NCBI RefSeq assembly: GCF_000633935.1
Contig: NZ_KK214998.1
Span: 255,451-319,450 of the forward strand
DNA: 64,000 nucleotides
Direction of reading: 5' to 3'
Source: Ectothiorhodospira haloalkaliphila ATCC 51935
Lineage (GTDB): Bacteria > Pseudomonadota > Gammaproteobacteria > Ectothiorhodospirales > Ectothiorhodospiraceae
The position numbers were made by a program, and so were the translations under genes. Each line of letters opens with the position of its first letter. Within the stretch, counting starts at the first letter, position 1. The notes beneath the pieces are model-generated. The model did not search any database, was not told where the DNA came from, and saw nothing but the letters and a program-made list of their open reading frames with translations. Shown here piece after piece: positions 17,698-27,683 of this stretch.

Positions 17698-19861
17698 AAC
17701 CCAGTATGCCTTCACTCAGGAGTTCTCCCAGCCCGGTGCCCAGGCTGCCCAGACCCTTGAGGATCAGTTGAAAGTAGATGCCTTCATTGTATTCGCCCTG
17801 CACGCCATCGGTCAGATAACGCCGGGCCACCACCCGCGCACCCCAGCAGCAGCTGTTGTACTCCAGACCCGCCAGGATCTCCAGATCCCGATGGTCTTCC
17901 AGGCTGTAAGCCCATCGCCCTACCGCATCCCAACGCTTGGACAGGGGCCAGGCGAAGGAGAGATCGGTCTGTTCCAGGCGATCCTCCTGGAACCGATAGC
18001 CCAGGTTGGCCACTCGATTGCCGTCCTGCCGGTATTGCAGTTGAGCGGTGCGGCGCTCGGTTTGTTCCCGATGCGGGTCCCATTGGGTCGTGCCACGCAC
18101 ATTCCAGTAGCGATCCGGCCGCCAGGCGGCCTCGGCCACGATGGAGGAACTGTCCTGGGTGCGGGGGGTATCCTCCGGTCGCAGCCGCACGCGCTGGTCG
18201 TCGAAATACTGGATCTGCCCCAGGCTTACACGGAAACGTTCGGTACCGCTGCTCGCATCCACCACCCGGCTGGTGAGGGCGGTAGTGAGTTGGTTGGCGT
18301 TGGCTACCCGGTCCGGGCCGCTGAAGCTTTCGTCGCGGAACAGCTGGTCAAAGCTGAAACCGTATTCGGAGGTATCGAACCGGGGGATATCATCCTGGTC
18401 CCGGTAAGGGGTGTAGCGGTAGAACACCCGGGGCTCCAGGGTCTGGAAGCGGTCCCCTTGCAGGGGGCGATCGAAGAACAGCCCCCCGTCCACGCTGGCG
18501 ATGGGCACGTCCCGCTGTAACTGACTGTCGGCACCGGACGGTTGTCCCTCCAGGTCGTAGTGGGTGAGACGATACCGCACGCGGGGTGTCAGAAACCAGG
18601 CCGCGCCCTGCAGGGGCAGGCTGGCCTCGGGCATGATGTCGGTGCGCTGCCCGGTCACACTGTCGCGCCGGTCAAAGCTCACCCATTCCGCACGCATGCC
18701 CAGGTCGATGCCATGGGTGGCCCGCGGCCAATCTCCACGGTAAAGCAGTTGTGGCAGGCGTTTATAGGGCCGGTCCGGGCCGACAATGTTGTCGTCCACG
18801 GTCTGGTAGTCCTCTACTCGAGCCAGCAGATTCCAGTTGCTGGCCTGGTAGCTCAGGTCGGCGCGCCGCTCCAGGTGCGTGGTGCTGGTGTCATCCAGGG
18901 AACTGCCGAAATCCGACAGGTAATCCGCATCGGATACATCCGTGCCCCGGGTGTGCAGACGCAGCCGGGAGGTGGGACGCCATTCCTGATCCCAGGTGAA
19001 CCAGCTGCGGTCATCCCCGTACACTTCGTCATCCTGAAGGTATTCCAGATCGAAGCGCCCCACGGAGCTACCCGACATGTGTCGATACTGGCTGCCCAGC
19101 ATGATGCCTCGACGGCCCAGGTAACGCGGGGCCAGGATGGCGTCCCGGTTGGGGGCCAGGTTGAAGTAGTAGGGAATCTCCACGTCCAGGCCGGTGGAAT
19201 CGGCATTGCCGATGCTGGGCAGCAGCAATCCCGTCTGGCGCCGGTCGTCGATGGGGAAGTTGATCCAGGGGGTGTACAGCAGCGGCACCCGATGAAAGCG
19301 CAGCAGCACATTACGGGCCGTGCCCCGGCCGCTATCCTGGTTCAGGTCAACCCGGCTGGCGGTGAGCTGCCAGTCCTGGCGGCCCGGGTCGCAGGTGGTG
19401 TAGCTGGCGTCGCTGAGCCGGAACCGGTCGGGTCCGCGTGGTTCGATGGCGCTCGCCTTGCCCCGGGCGTGCCGGGGCCGGAAGAAGTATTCCACCTCCT
19501 TGAAGCGTCCTTCCTCGGAATCCAGATAGAGGTGGCCGGCGCTGCTTTCGAAGCTCAGGCCGGCCTTGTCGTCAAAGGTGACGTTGCCCATGGCCTCCAG
19601 GTAATTACGGGCGTGTTCGTACTCGAAGCGATCGGCGGTGAAGATGCGCGTGCCCTCGAAGACCTCCACGTTCCCCTCCAGTCTTGAGATGCCGTCACGG
19701 TCAAGGAAGGCCCGATCGGCCTCGAAGCGCAGTCGACCGTCATCGGCGTGGGAGATCTCTGGGGCAGGGGGGAGGTAATCGCACAGGGCCCATTCATCCG
19801 CCAGGGCGGGCGTGAAGGCGACACTGGCACACAATATCAAGGAGGGGGCGTGTCGGTACAC
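17681..19861 (-). CDS. lptD: LPS-assembly outer-membrane protein LptD
   Basis: About 726 aa. Outer-membrane barrel that, with LptE, inserts lipopolysaccharide into the outer leaflet. A signal peptide (LILCASVAFTPALA) precedes the OstA-like jellyroll domain (about 30-190) and a long barrel rich in alternating aromatic strands. All four disulfide cysteines known from E. coli appear to be conserved: one in WALCDYL, one in YTTCDPG and the adjacent pair in NSCCWGAR. The start is uncertain: no ATG is available, and I chose the GTG at 19861 just before the hydrophobic stretch. An upstream in-frame start at 20011 would overlap adk by 74 bases and add Arg-rich sequence. Confidence 0.92.
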   Translation of the reverse strand: MYRHAPSLILCASVAFTPALADEWALCDYLPPAPEISHADDGRLRFEADRAFLDRDGISRLEGNVEVFEGTRIFTADRFEYEHARNYLEAMGNVTFDDKAGLSFESSAGHLYLDSEEGRFKEVEYFFRPRHARGKASAIEPRGPDRFRLSDASYTTCDPGRQDWQLTASRVDLNQDSGRGTARNVLLRFHRVPLLYTPWINFPIDDRRQTGLLLPSIGNADSTGLDVEIPYYFNLAPNRDAILAPRYLGRRGIMLGSQYRHMSGSSVGRFDLEYLQDDEVYGDDRSWFTWDQEWRPTSRLRLHTRGTDVSDADYLSDFGSSLDDTSTTHLERRADLSYQASNWNLLARVEDYQTVDDNIVGPDRPYKRLPQLLYRGDWPRATHGIDLGMRAEWVSFDRRDSVTGQRTDIMPEASLPLQGAAWFLTPRVRYRLTHYDLEGQPSGADSQLQRDVPIASVDGGLFFDRPLQGDRFQTLEPRVFYRYTPYRDQDDIPRFDTSEYGFSFDQLFRDESFSGPDRVANANQLTTALTSRVVDASSGTERFRVSLGQIQYFDDQRVRLRPEDTPRTQDSSSIVAEAAWRPDRYWNVRGTTQWDPHREQTERRTAQLQYRQDGNRVANLGYRFQEDRLEQTDLSFAWPLSKRWDAVGRWAYSLEDHRDLEILAGLEYNSCCWGARVVARRYLTDGVQGEYNEGIYFQLILKGLGSLGTGLGELLSEGILGYEDDY

Positions 19862-19937
19862 GATGGCGAGTCCGATCAGCGGGAGTGAAATCCGGCGCCG
19901 TTCCCTCGGCACCGGCAAAGTCCGGGTCTCAGGGCCT

Positions 19938-20600
19938 TCAGGCCTTCGGGCCACCCACGGACTCGAGCACCTTGGAGACCTCCTTGAAGATGTCCTCGAT
20001 CTCGCCCTCACCCTTCACGGTGTGCAGCAGGCTCTTGTCTCCGTAGTATTGCACCAGGGGCTCGGTCTGGGCCTGATAGACCTTCAGGCGGCTGCCGATG
20101 GTCTCTTCGTTGTCATCTGAGCGATGCTTGAGTTCACCGCCGCACAGATCGCAGACGCCTTCCTGGCGGGGGGGGTGAGTGTAGCTGTTGAACACGGCAC
20201 CGCAGGAGGCGCAGGTGAGGCGACCGGTGAGGCGCTGCATCAGGCTCTCGAAGTCCACGTGGATGAGTACGGCGGCATCCAGGGGCTGGCCCAGGTCGCT
20301 GAGCATGTCGTCCAGGCTGCCGGCCTGGTTGAGGTTGCGAGGGAAGCCGTCCAGGATGTACCCGCGCTGGGTGTCCGGCATGGCCAGCCGCTCGCGGATC
20401 ATGCCCAGTACCACGTCGTCTGTGACCAGTTCGCCAGCGTCCATGGCGGCCTTCGCCTGCTGACCCAGAGGTGTGCCTGCGGATACCGCGGCGCGCAGCA
20501 GGTCGCCGGTGGAGATCTGCGGGACCTTGTAACGTTCCATGATCAGTTTGGACTGGGTTCCCTTGCCGGAACCGGGAGCCCCCAACAGGACGATACGCAT
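19938..20600 (-). CDS. adk: Adenylate kinase
   Basis: 220 aa. Interconverts ATP + AMP and 2 ADP. P-loop GAPGSGKGTQ at residues 7-16, AMP-binding GDLLRAAV and DGFPRNLNQA. The lid carries a four-cysteine zinc site (CASC...CDLC), a form found in many Gram-positives and some proteobacteria but absent in E. coli Adk. It faces ppa across a 177-base shared upstream region. Confidence 0.97.
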   Translation of the reverse strand: MRIVLLGAPGSGKGTQSKLIMERYKVPQISTGDLLRAAVSAGTPLGQQAKAAMDAGELVTDDVVLGMIRERLAMPDTQRGYILDGFPRNLNQAGSLDDMLSDLGQPLDAAVLIHVDFESLMQRLTGRLTCASCGAVFNSYTHPPRQEGVCDLCGGELKHRSDDNEETIGSRLKVYQAQTEPLVQYYGDKSLLHTVKGEGEIEDIFKEVSKVLESVGGPKA

Positions 20601-20734
20601 GGTATTTCCCCTTTAGCTTAGAGCTTGTTTTAAGCGATTTATTCAAGACAATAGGCCGAGACTTATACCTGCTCCAGCTATTGGGGCGCAACCACCCCCA
20701 CTGGATTCATGCTTTCCGCAGCGCGTCATGCCGT

Positions 20735-20740
20735 TATAAT
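20735..20740 (+). promoter_or_regulatory. -10 element of the ppa promoter
   Basis: A perfect TATAAT 37 bases before the ppa ATG, giving a leader of about 30 bases. No good -35 hexamer is found 16-18 bases upstream (CTTTCC region), so promoter strength is uncertain. Confidence 0.5.
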
Positions 20741-20777
20741 GCCGCGTCGGTTTACAACCCATCTGGAGTGAAGACAC

Positions 20778-21311
20778 ATGAATATAGACAATATTCCCGC
20801 TGGCAAGGACCTGCCCAATGATGTGAACGTGATCATCGAGATCCCGGCCCAGGCCTCGCCCGTCAAATATGAAGTGGACAAGGACAGCGGCGCCCTGGTG
20901 GTGGATCGCTTCATGGCCACGCCCATGTTCTATCCTTGCAACTATGGCTTCATCCCCCACACCCTGTCCGATGACGGCGACCCGGTGGACGTGCTGGTCC
21001 TGACCCCGCATCCGCTCCTGAGCGGCAGCGTGATCCGTTCCCGCCCAGTGGGCATGCTCAAGATGACGGACGAGGCGGGTGAAGATGCCAAGCTGCTGGC
21101 GGTGCCCGTGTCCAAGCTCTATCCTGAGTACGATCGCATTCAGGGGCCAGACGATGTGTCGCCCTTGCTGCTGGACCAGATCAAGCACTTCTTCGAGCAC
21201 TATAAGGAACTGGAACCCAACAAATGGGTCAAGGTGGAAGGCTGGGAAGGCGTCGATGCCGCTCGCGCGGAGATCGAATCCTCCGTCAAGCGCTTCCAGC
21301 AAAAGGGCTGA
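20778..21311 (+). CDS. ppa: Inorganic pyrophosphatase (family I)
   Basis: 177 aa. Hydrolyses pyrophosphate to phosphate, pulling biosynthetic reactions forward. Metal-binding signature [11 protein letters not shown] and the [10 protein letters not shown] substrate-site segment match the family I enzyme; the length equals E. coli Ppa. GGAGTGAAG precedes the ATG. Confidence 0.97.
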   Translation: MNIDNIPAGKDLPNDVNVIIEIPAQASPVKYEVDKDSGALVVDRFMATPMFYPCNYGFIPHTLSDDGDPVDVLVLTPHPLLSGSVIRSRPVGMLKMTDEAGEDAKLLAVPVSKLYPEYDRIQGPDDVSPLLLDQIKHFFEHYKELEPNKWVKVEGWEGVDAARAEIESSVKRFQQKG

Positions 21312-21432
21312 TTTGAACGGTTCCGTGGGGTGTGGCGTCCTGTGAAGGGCTGCGCGCCCCGCGCGAGTCGTGGGCCGGCGGCCCCGGTCCCGCACTCTTA
21401 CTCCCGCACGTATCACCGGAATCAGCGAGTCC

Positions 21433-23280
21433 ATGCCGGCGCGCCAACCCCTCAAGAATCACCACCAGGAAAAGAGGCTTTTCCTCGCCCGGGTCGTGAT
21501 CCTGGTGGTGGTGGTCGCCCTGCTGTTCGGTATCCTCAGTGCGCGTTTGGGTCACTTGCAGGTGGCCAGCTATTCTCATTTTTCCACCCTGTCCCAGAAC
21601 AATCGCGTGCGCCTGGAGGCCCTGCCGCCCCCCCGAGGTCTGATCTTCGACCGCAATGGTGTGGTGCTGGCGGAAAACCGCCCCGCCTATCAACTGGAGA
21701 TCACCCCGGAGCAGGTGGAGGACATGGAGGACACCCTGGAGCGACTTGCCCAGGTGGTGAATCTGGAGGAGATGCATATCGAGCGGTTTCGCCGCATGCT
21801 GCGTGGCAAGCGTCCCTTCCAGGCGGTACCCCTGAAACTCAACCTCAGCGATGAGGAATTGGCCAACTTTGCCGTGAACCGGCATCGCTTCCCGGGGGTG
21901 GATGTGGAGGCGCGCGTCGCCCGACATTATCCCCAGGGTGCCTCACTGGCTCACGTGCTGGGCTATGTGGGGCGCATCGACGAGCGGGAACTGGCCCGTA
22001 TCGATACTCGGCGCTATGCCGGCACCTCCCATATCGGCAAGCTCGGGGTTGAACGCTACTACGAGGACGAGCTCCACGGCCAGGTGGGCTTCCAGAAGGT
22101 GGAGGTGAATGCGCAGGGACGCACGCTTCGGGTCCTGGAGCGGGAGCCGGCCACGCCGGGACGCGACCTGGTGCTGAGCCTGGATGTGCGCCTGCAGCGG
22201 GCGGCGGAAGAGATCCTGGACGGCTATGCGGGCGCCATCGTGGCCATGGATCCGCGCAATGGCGAAGTGCTGGCCATGGTCAGCATGCCCAGTTTCGATC
22301 CCAACCTGTTCGTCCACGGCATCCCCCGGTCCGTCTTCCAGGAACTGCGCACCCATCGGCGCCAGCCCCTGTTCAACCGGGCGCTGTCCGGACAGTATCC
22401 GCCCGGCTCCACCCTCAAGCCCGTCGTGGGGCTGGCGGGTCTGGAGCACGGCATCACCACGGCCGAACGCATCATGTACACTCGGGGTTACTACACCCTG
22501 CCCAATGATTCCCGCCGCTACCGTGACTGGCGCTACCACGGCGCAGTGGATCTGGATCGGGCCATCGCCCAATCCTCCGACGTGTATTTCTACGATCTGG
22601 GCCACAAGATGGGCATTGATCGCATGTCCGAGTTTCTGGGGCTTTTTGGTCTTGGTCAGCGCACGGGCATCGATAGTACCGGCGAACGTCAGGGCCTGCT
22701 GCCCACCCGGGAATGGAAGCGTGCCACGCACAACCAGCCCTGGTATCCCGGCGAGACACTCATCACGGCGATCGGGCAGGGTTATATGCTCACCACGCCC
22801 CTGCAGCTGGCCTCCGTGACCAGCACTCTGGCCATGCGCGGCGAACGGGTACGCCCGCATTTGCTGCGGGGACGCATTCAGGGAGAGGGCGGGGAGCTGA
22901 CCATCGACGAATCCCAGTACCTGCCCCCGGTACAGGTCAGCCGGCCTGAATTCTGGGATCAGGTGCTCGTGCCCATGGAGAACACCATGCACCGACCCCG
23001 AGGGACGGCATACAACACGGCGGGCCGGGATGCTGCCTACCGCATTGCCGGCAAGACCGGCACGTCCCAAGTGTTCGGGCTGGGGGAGGATGAGGAGTAC
23101 GACGAGGAGCAGCTGGCCTTGCATCTGCACGATCATGCCCTGTTCATCGGCTACGCTCCGGCGGAGGATCCACGCATCGCCGTGGCGGTGATTGTCGAGC
23201 ACGGGGGCAGCGGTGGCCGGGTGGCTGCCCCCATGGCCCGCAAGTTGATGGATTACTATCTCCTGGAGATGGATTCCTGA
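21433..23280 (+). CDS. mrdA: Penicillin-binding protein 2, elongation-specific transpeptidase
   Basis: 615 aa. Cross-links peptidoglycan in the elongasome together with RodA. One N-terminal membrane helix (~17-38), a pedestal domain, then the transpeptidase domain with S326-T-L-K (PPGSTLKP), SSD in IAQSSDVYFYD, and K541-T-G-T. The ATG at 21433 fits the conserved cytoplasmic tail; an earlier in-frame start at 21370 would only add Arg/Pro residues. Its stop overlaps the rodA start by one base. Confidence 0.97.
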   Translation: MPARQPLKNHHQEKRLFLARVVILVVVVALLFGILSARLGHLQVASYSHFSTLSQNNRVRLEALPPPRGLIFDRNGVVLAENRPAYQLEITPEQVEDMEDTLERLAQVVNLEEMHIERFRRMLRGKRPFQAVPLKLNLSDEELANFAVNRHRFPGVDVEARVARHYPQGASLAHVLGYVGRIDERELARIDTRRYAGTSHIGKLGVERYYEDELHGQVGFQKVEVNAQGRTLRVLEREPATPGRDLVLSLDVRLQRAAEEILDGYAGAIVAMDPRNGEVLAMVSMPSFDPNLFVHGIPRSVFQELRTHRRQPLFNRALSGQYPPGSTLKPVVGLAGLEHGITTAERIMYTRGYYTLPNDSRRYRDWRYHGAVDLDRAIAQSSDVYFYDLGHKMGIDRMSEFLGLFGLGQRTGIDSTGERQGLLPTREWKRATHNQPWYPGETLITAIGQGYMLTTPLQLASVTSTLAMRGERVRPHLLRGRIQGEGGELTIDESQYLPPVQVSRPEFWDQVLVPMENTMHRPRGTAYNTAGRDAAYRIAGKTGTSQVFGLGEDEEYDEEQLALHLHDHALFIGYAPAEDPRIAVAVIVEHGGSGGRVAAPMARKLMDYYLLEMDS

Positions 23281-24398
23281 TGTTTCATACGGCGGCTGCC
23301 GAGATCGGACTGGGGCGCCAGATCCTGCGCGCCCTGCACCTGGACCTGCCACTGCTGGGGGGCATCATCCTGTTGCTGTCCCTGGGCTTCGTGGTGCTCT
23401 ATAGCGCCAGTGGCGAGAATATGGACATGCTGCACCGCCAGGGTGTCCGTGTTGCCCTGGCCTTCGGCGTGCTCATGCTGCTGGCGCAGATTCCCCATCA
23501 TCATCTGCGCCAGTGGTCGCCCTGGGTGTATCTGGTGGGGGTGGTGCTGCTGATACTGGTGATGTTCTTCGGGGAGGTGGGCAAGGGGGCGCAGCGCTGG
23601 CTGGACCTGGGCCTCTTCCGCTTTCAGCCATCGGAATTCATGAAGCTGGCTGTGCCCATGATGGTGGCCTGGTACTTTGCCGATCGGCCACTTCCGCCGC
23701 GCCTGCGGGAGTTGATGGTGGCCGGTGTGGTGGTGGCCATCCCCGCGGCCCTGATCGCCCAGCAGCCGGATCTGGGTACGGCCCTGCTGGTGACCGGGGC
23801 GGGTCTGCTGGTGATCTTCCTGGCGGGCATCCGCTGGCGGGTGCTCCTGGGGCTGGGAGTGCTGGCCCTGAGTGCCGCCCCCTTGCTGTGGCATTTCATG
23901 CAGGACTACCAGCGCCGACGGGTACTCACCCTGCTCAATCCCGAGAGCGATCCCCTGGGGGCTGGTTACCACATCATTCAGTCCAAGATCGCCATCGGCT
24001 CGGGGGGGCTGTATGGCAAGGGCTGGCTCAATGGCACCCAGTCCCAGCTGGAGTTCCTGCCGGAGCGTTCCACCGACTTCATCTTTGCGGTGTACGCCGA
24101 GGAGTTCGGCCTGCTGGGTGTGCTGCTGCTCCTTGCCCTGTATCTGTTCGTGATTCTGCGGGGCCTGGCCATCGCCGTGCGCGCCCAGGACACCTACGCC
24201 CGCCTGCTGGCCGGCAGCCTGAGTCTGACGTTCTTCATCTACGTGTTCGTGAATACCGGTATGGTGATCGGCCTGTTGCCGGTGGTGGGGGTGCCGTTGC
24301 CCCTGTTCAGTTACGGTGGAACATCCCTGGTGACCCTGATGGCGGCATTCGGTATTCTCATGTCCATCAACTCCCATCGCAGACTGCTGGCCCGATGA
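23280..24398 (+). CDS. rodA: Rod-shape peptidoglycan glycosyltransferase RodA (SEDS)
   Basis: 372 aa with about ten membrane helices. Polymerises lipid II into glycan strands for side-wall growth, in complex with PBP2. Family hallmarks: FQPSEFMKLA, the conserved loop with ERSTDFIFAVYAEEFG holding the catalytic aspartate/glutamate region, and PLFSYGGTSLV near the end. Start codon shares a base with the mrdA stop and its own stop overlaps mltB (ATGA), so the three genes are translationally coupled. Confidence 0.98.
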   Translation: MFHTAAAEIGLGRQILRALHLDLPLLGGIILLLSLGFVVLYSASGENMDMLHRQGVRVALAFGVLMLLAQIPHHHLRQWSPWVYLVGVVLLILVMFFGEVGKGAQRWLDLGLFRFQPSEFMKLAVPMMVAWYFADRPLPPRLRELMVAGVVVAIPAALIAQQPDLGTALLVTGAGLLVIFLAGIRWRVLLGLGVLALSAAPLLWHFMQDYQRRRVLTLLNPESDPLGAGYHIIQSKIAIGSGGLYGKGWLNGTQSQLEFLPERSTDFIFAVYAEEFGLLGVLLLLALYLFVILRGLAIAVRAQDTYARLLAGSLSLTFFIYVFVNTGMVIGLLPVVGVPLPLFSYGGTSLVTLMAAFGILMSINSHRRLLAR

Positions 24399-25486
24399 AC
24401 CTCCCCATGACCCCCCTGGTGACCCCGATGCGCGGCTCCTCAACAAGCCCGTTCCCTCGAGTGACGACAGCCCTCATGGGGCTCTGTCTCCTGTTTGCCC
24501 TCATGCCGGGTGTGGGCGATGCCTCGCCTCGCTTCAAGGCGGGAGACCCCCCCTACCTGGAGCGTGAGGAGGTGCAGCGCTTCATCCAGGAACAGGTGGA
24601 CGAGGGATTTGACGAGGATGAACTGCGCGCGCTGTTTGCCAACACCGACGGATTGCAGCGGGTGCTGGATCTGATCTCGGCGCCGGCCGAGGCCCGGCCC
24701 TGGAAGGACTATCGGCCCATTTTCCTCACCCGCCAGCGGATCGAGGCGGGGGTGCGTTTCTGGGAGGAACATGAAGCCACCCTGTTGCGGGCCCAGGAAC
24801 GCTTCCGGGTGAACCCCGACATCATCGTTGCCATCATTGGCGTGGAGACCTTCTATGGTCGGCATGCCGGTGGCTTCCCGGTGTTCGATGCCCTGGTGAC
24901 CCTGGGGTTTGATTACCCACCCCGGGCGGATTTCTTCCGCTCCGAGCTGGCCCACTACCTGCGGCTTGTGAGGGAGGAGGGGCTGGATCTGCTTGGTACC
25001 AAGGGCTCCTACGCCGGGGCCATGGGCCGGGGGCAGTTCATCTCCTCCAGCTACCGGGAATACGCCGTGGATTTCAACGGCGACGGGCGCCGGGATCTGC
25101 TCAATTCCTGGCCCGATGCCATCGGCAGCGTGGCCAACTATTTTCGGCGCCATGGCTGGTCCATGGGGGAGCCCGTGGTGGTGCGTGCCCAGGTGGAAGG
25201 TGACGACTACAAGGCACTGGTGAGCCGTCCTTACCGGGCCCGGCATAGCCTGGAAGATCTGGCGGAAAAGGGCATCAAGCCGGTGTCATCGGTGGATCCG
25301 GATGCCCGTTTTTCGGTGATTGAACTGGAGGCGGAGGAGGGTACTCAGGTCTGGCTTGGGTACGAGAACTTCTACGTGATCACCCGCTATAACCGCAGCC
25401 CCCTTTACGCCATGGCCGTGTACGAACTGGCCCGGGAAATCCGCGAGGCCCGGGAAGCCGAGCTGCGCCGGGGTGATGGTTCGTGA
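24395..25486 (+). CDS. mltB: Membrane-bound lytic murein transglycosylase B
   Basis: 363 aa. Cleaves glycan strands to give 1,6-anhydromuramyl ends. After a hydrophobic signal sequence (TTALMGLCLLFALMPGVGDA) the SLT-B domain shows the catalytic glutamate E151 in IIGVETFYGR, SYAGAMGRGQFISSSY and the DFNGDGRRDL loop. I see no lipobox, unlike E. coli MltB, so it may be soluble in the periplasm. ATGA overlap with rodA decides the start. Confidence 0.95.
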   Translation: MNLPMTPLVTPMRGSSTSPFPRVTTALMGLCLLFALMPGVGDASPRFKAGDPPYLEREEVQRFIQEQVDEGFDEDELRALFANTDGLQRVLDLISAPAEARPWKDYRPIFLTRQRIEAGVRFWEEHEATLLRAQERFRVNPDIIVAIIGVETFYGRHAGGFPVFDALVTLGFDYPPRADFFRSELAHYLRLVREEGLDLLGTKGSYAGAMGRGQFISSSYREYAVDFNGDGRRDLLNSWPDAIGSVANYFRRHGWSMGEPVVVRAQVEGDDYKALVSRPYRARHSLEDLAEKGIKPVSSVDPDARFSVIELEAEEGTQVWLGYENFYVITRYNRSPLYAMAVYELAREIREAREAELRRGDGS

Positions 25487-26367
25487 ATCTTCCCGGGGTG
25501 GTGGGCGCGCTGCTGCTGGCCCTGGTGGCAGTGGGGCTGGCCGCCTGTGCTGGTCCGAGTGGACCCGTGTCCGGGGATGGTGCCCCGCATCCCCGGGAGG
25601 TGCCCGATCTGGCTGCCGTTGAGGAGCCCACGCCGCGGCCCGAGCCACCCAGTCGGTATGGTAATCCAGAGTCCTACGAAGTGTTCGGGAGGCGCTATTA
25701 CACGCTGGCCTCGGCCGAGGGTTACCGGGAGCGTGGTATCGCCTCCTGGTATGGCACCAAGTTTCATGGTCGGCGCACCTCCAGTGGCGAACCCTATGAC
25801 ATGTACGCCATGACGGCGGCCCACACGGCGCTGCCACTGCCCACTTATGTGCGCGTCACCAATCTGGAGAATGGGCGTAGTGTGGTGGTGCGGGTGAATG
25901 ACCGCGGGCCCTTTGTGAACAATCGCATCATCGACCTGTCCTATGCAGCAGCGCACCGGATCGACATGATCAATCAGGGCACGGCACGGGTGGAAGTGGA
26001 GGCCCTGGAGCCCTATCCGGCCTCCGGCAGGATGCAACAGGCGGCCACCCCCGCCGCGGTCGACAACGGTTCCGGTGAACATTGGCGGACACCCGCACCC
26101 CTGTTGCAGCCACTGCCTGCTCATGAGGCTCCCGGCGATGTCTTTGTGCAGGTGGGCGCGTTCGCCAGCCGCACCAACGCCGAGTTGCTGCAGGATCGCC
26201 TGCGGGCCCGGGGCCTCGGGCCTGTGGCCGTCACCGAAAGCCGGGTCGAGGATCGTCGTCTGTACCGGGTGCGCCTTGGGCCGAAGGCCGACGAGTCGCG
26301 GGCGGCCGAGGCGGGGCGCACCCTGGAGGCGATGGGCATCACGGATTTTCGTATCGTGACAGATTAA
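25483..26367 (+). CDS. rlpA: Septal/lateral-wall lytic transglycosylase RlpA, lipoprotein
   Basis: 294 aa. Cuts peptidoglycan lacking stem peptides. GTG start overlaps the mltB stop (GTGA). Signal peptide with cysteine 22 (GLAAC) as lipid site; double-psi beta-barrel domain around residues 86-170 with ASWYGTKFHGRRTSSGE and RVNDRGPF, then a SPOR domain (about 215-290, VQVGAFASRTNAELL) that binds denuded glycans. Part of the mrdA-rodA-mltB-rlpA-dacA wall cluster. Confidence 0.96.
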   Translation: MNLPGVVGALLLALVAVGLAACAGPSGPVSGDGAPHPREVPDLAAVEEPTPRPEPPSRYGNPESYEVFGRRYYTLASAEGYRERGIASWYGTKFHGRRTSSGEPYDMYAMTAAHTALPLPTYVRVTNLENGRSVVVRVNDRGPFVNNRIIDLSYAAAHRIDMINQGTARVEVEALEPYPASGRMQQAATPAAVDNGSGEHWRTPAPLLQPLPAHEAPGDVFVQVGAFASRTNAELLQDRLRARGLGPVAVTESRVEDRRLYRVRLGPKADESRAAEAGRTLEAMGITDFRIVTD

Positions 26368-26431
26368 GTTGCCCCTGTGGGGATGCGTCCCGATCCACCC
26401 TGAAGTGTCTCCGGCATCCAGGGTGCGCATG

Positions 26432-26437
26432 TATGAT
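26432..26437 (+). promoter_or_regulatory. Candidate -10 element before dacA
   Basis: TATGAT, one mismatch from TATAAT, 53 bases before the dacA ATG in the 122-base gap after rlpA. No convincing -35 is visible. Just upstream CACCCTG and CAGGGTG (26398-26427) could form a 7-bp hairpin. Suggests dacA can be transcribed separately from the rodA operon. Confidence 0.35.
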
Positions 26438-26489
26438 AGCCTCATCCCATCCAGTTCCGAATCGAATCATTCCAGGTGTCTGAAGAGCC

Positions 26490-27662
26490 ATGATCCAGAG
26501 AGTAAGCGTCTTTTTGCTGTTGTTTGCCCTGTTGCCCGGGGTGGCCCTGGGAAGTGCACTCAGGGTGTCTCCTCCCTCGGACCTCAATGCCCGTAATTAC
26601 GTGGTGATGGATGCTCAGAGCGGCGCCATACTCGCGGAACGGGAAGGCGATCAGCGGGTGGAGCCCGCCAGCCTGACCAAGATCATGACCGCCTACATGG
26701 TTTTCCGGGAACTGCAGGAGGGCAAGCTCAGTCTGGACGAGGAAGTGGAGGTCAGTGAGCGGGCCTGGCGCACCGGCATGCGTGGGGCGTCGCGCATGTT
26801 CATCGAGGTGGGCAGGAAGGTCACCGTGGAAGATCTGCTCCGCGGCATGATCATTCAGTCCGGCAACGATGCCTGTGTGGCACTGGCAGAACGGGTGGCC
26901 GGCACCGAGGGGGCTTTCGTGGATCTGATGAACGCCCAGGCCCGGGCCCTGGGGATGCACGACACCCGCTTTCAGAACAGCCATGGTCTGCCCAGCGAGG
27001 CGGATCAGTACACCTCGGCCCGGGACATCTCAAGGCTGATGCAGGCCTTGGTGAATGATTTCCCCGAGTACTACGGGTACTACGCCGAGCGCAGCTTCAC
27101 CTATAACGGCATCAGCCAGTCCAACCGCAACTTGTTGCTGTGGCGCGATGACTCGGTGGACGGCGGCAAGACCGGCTGGACCAGCTCCGCGGGCTACAAT
27201 CTGGTGTCCTCGGCCAAGCGTGACGACATGCGCCTGGTGGTGGCCGTGATGGGAATCGAAGCCTCCAGTCACGAACAGGGTGGGCGCATGCGGGCCAACG
27301 AGTCCCAGGCCCTCTACAACTGGGCCTTCCGCCAGTTTGAAACCCATCGGGTCTACGAGGCCGGGGAGCCCCTGACCGAGGCCCGGGTGTGGAAGGGGGA
27401 AACCAAGTCCGTCCCCCTGGGCCTGACCGAGCCCTTCTATGTAAGCATTCCCCGGGGCAGTTATGAGCAACTGCAGGCACAAACGGAAATGGATCGCCTG
27501 CTGGAAGCCCCCATCCAGCAGGGTGCCAGCCATGGTGAGTTGATGCTGGTGCTGGGTGACGAGGTTGTCGCAACCCGCCCCCTGGTGGCGTTGGAGGCGG
27601 TGGAAGAGGGGGGCCTGGTCCGCCAGTTGATGGACGGGGCCTGGCTCTGGATCCGCTATTGA
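26490..27662 (+). CDS. dacA: D-alanyl-D-alanine carboxypeptidase (PBP5/6 type)
   Basis: 390 aa. Removes the terminal D-alanine of pentapeptides and so limits cross-linking. Signal peptide to about residue 22; active-site S61-L-T-K64, SGN in IIQSGNDAC, and KTG in VDGGKTGWTS. The C-terminus (LVRQLMDGAWLWIRY) is an amphipathic anchor to the outer face of the inner membrane. Dat follows after 21 bases. Confidence 0.96.
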   Translation: MIQRVSVFLLLFALLPGVALGSALRVSPPSDLNARNYVVMDAQSGAILAEREGDQRVEPASLTKIMTAYMVFRELQEGKLSLDEEVEVSERAWRTGMRGASRMFIEVGRKVTVEDLLRGMIIQSGNDACVALAERVAGTEGAFVDLMNAQARALGMHDTRFQNSHGLPSEADQYTSARDISRLMQALVNDFPEYYGYYAERSFTYNGISQSNRNLLLWRDDSVDGGKTGWTSSAGYNLVSSAKRDDMRLVVAVMGIEASSHEQGGRMRANESQALYNWAFRQFETHRVYEAGEPLTEARVWKGETKSVPLGLTEPFYVSIPRGSYEQLQAQTEMDRLLEAPIQQGASHGELMLVLGDEVVATRPLVALEAVEEGGLVRQLMDGAWLWIRY

Positions 27663-27683
27663 GCCGGCAAGCGCACGGGAGCC

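Noticed and set aside
23513..24394. Long in-frame extension upstream of mltB (open frame starting at 23513)
   Set aside because: It runs through rodA in another frame; the ATGA overlap at 24395 followed by a signal sequence marks the real start.
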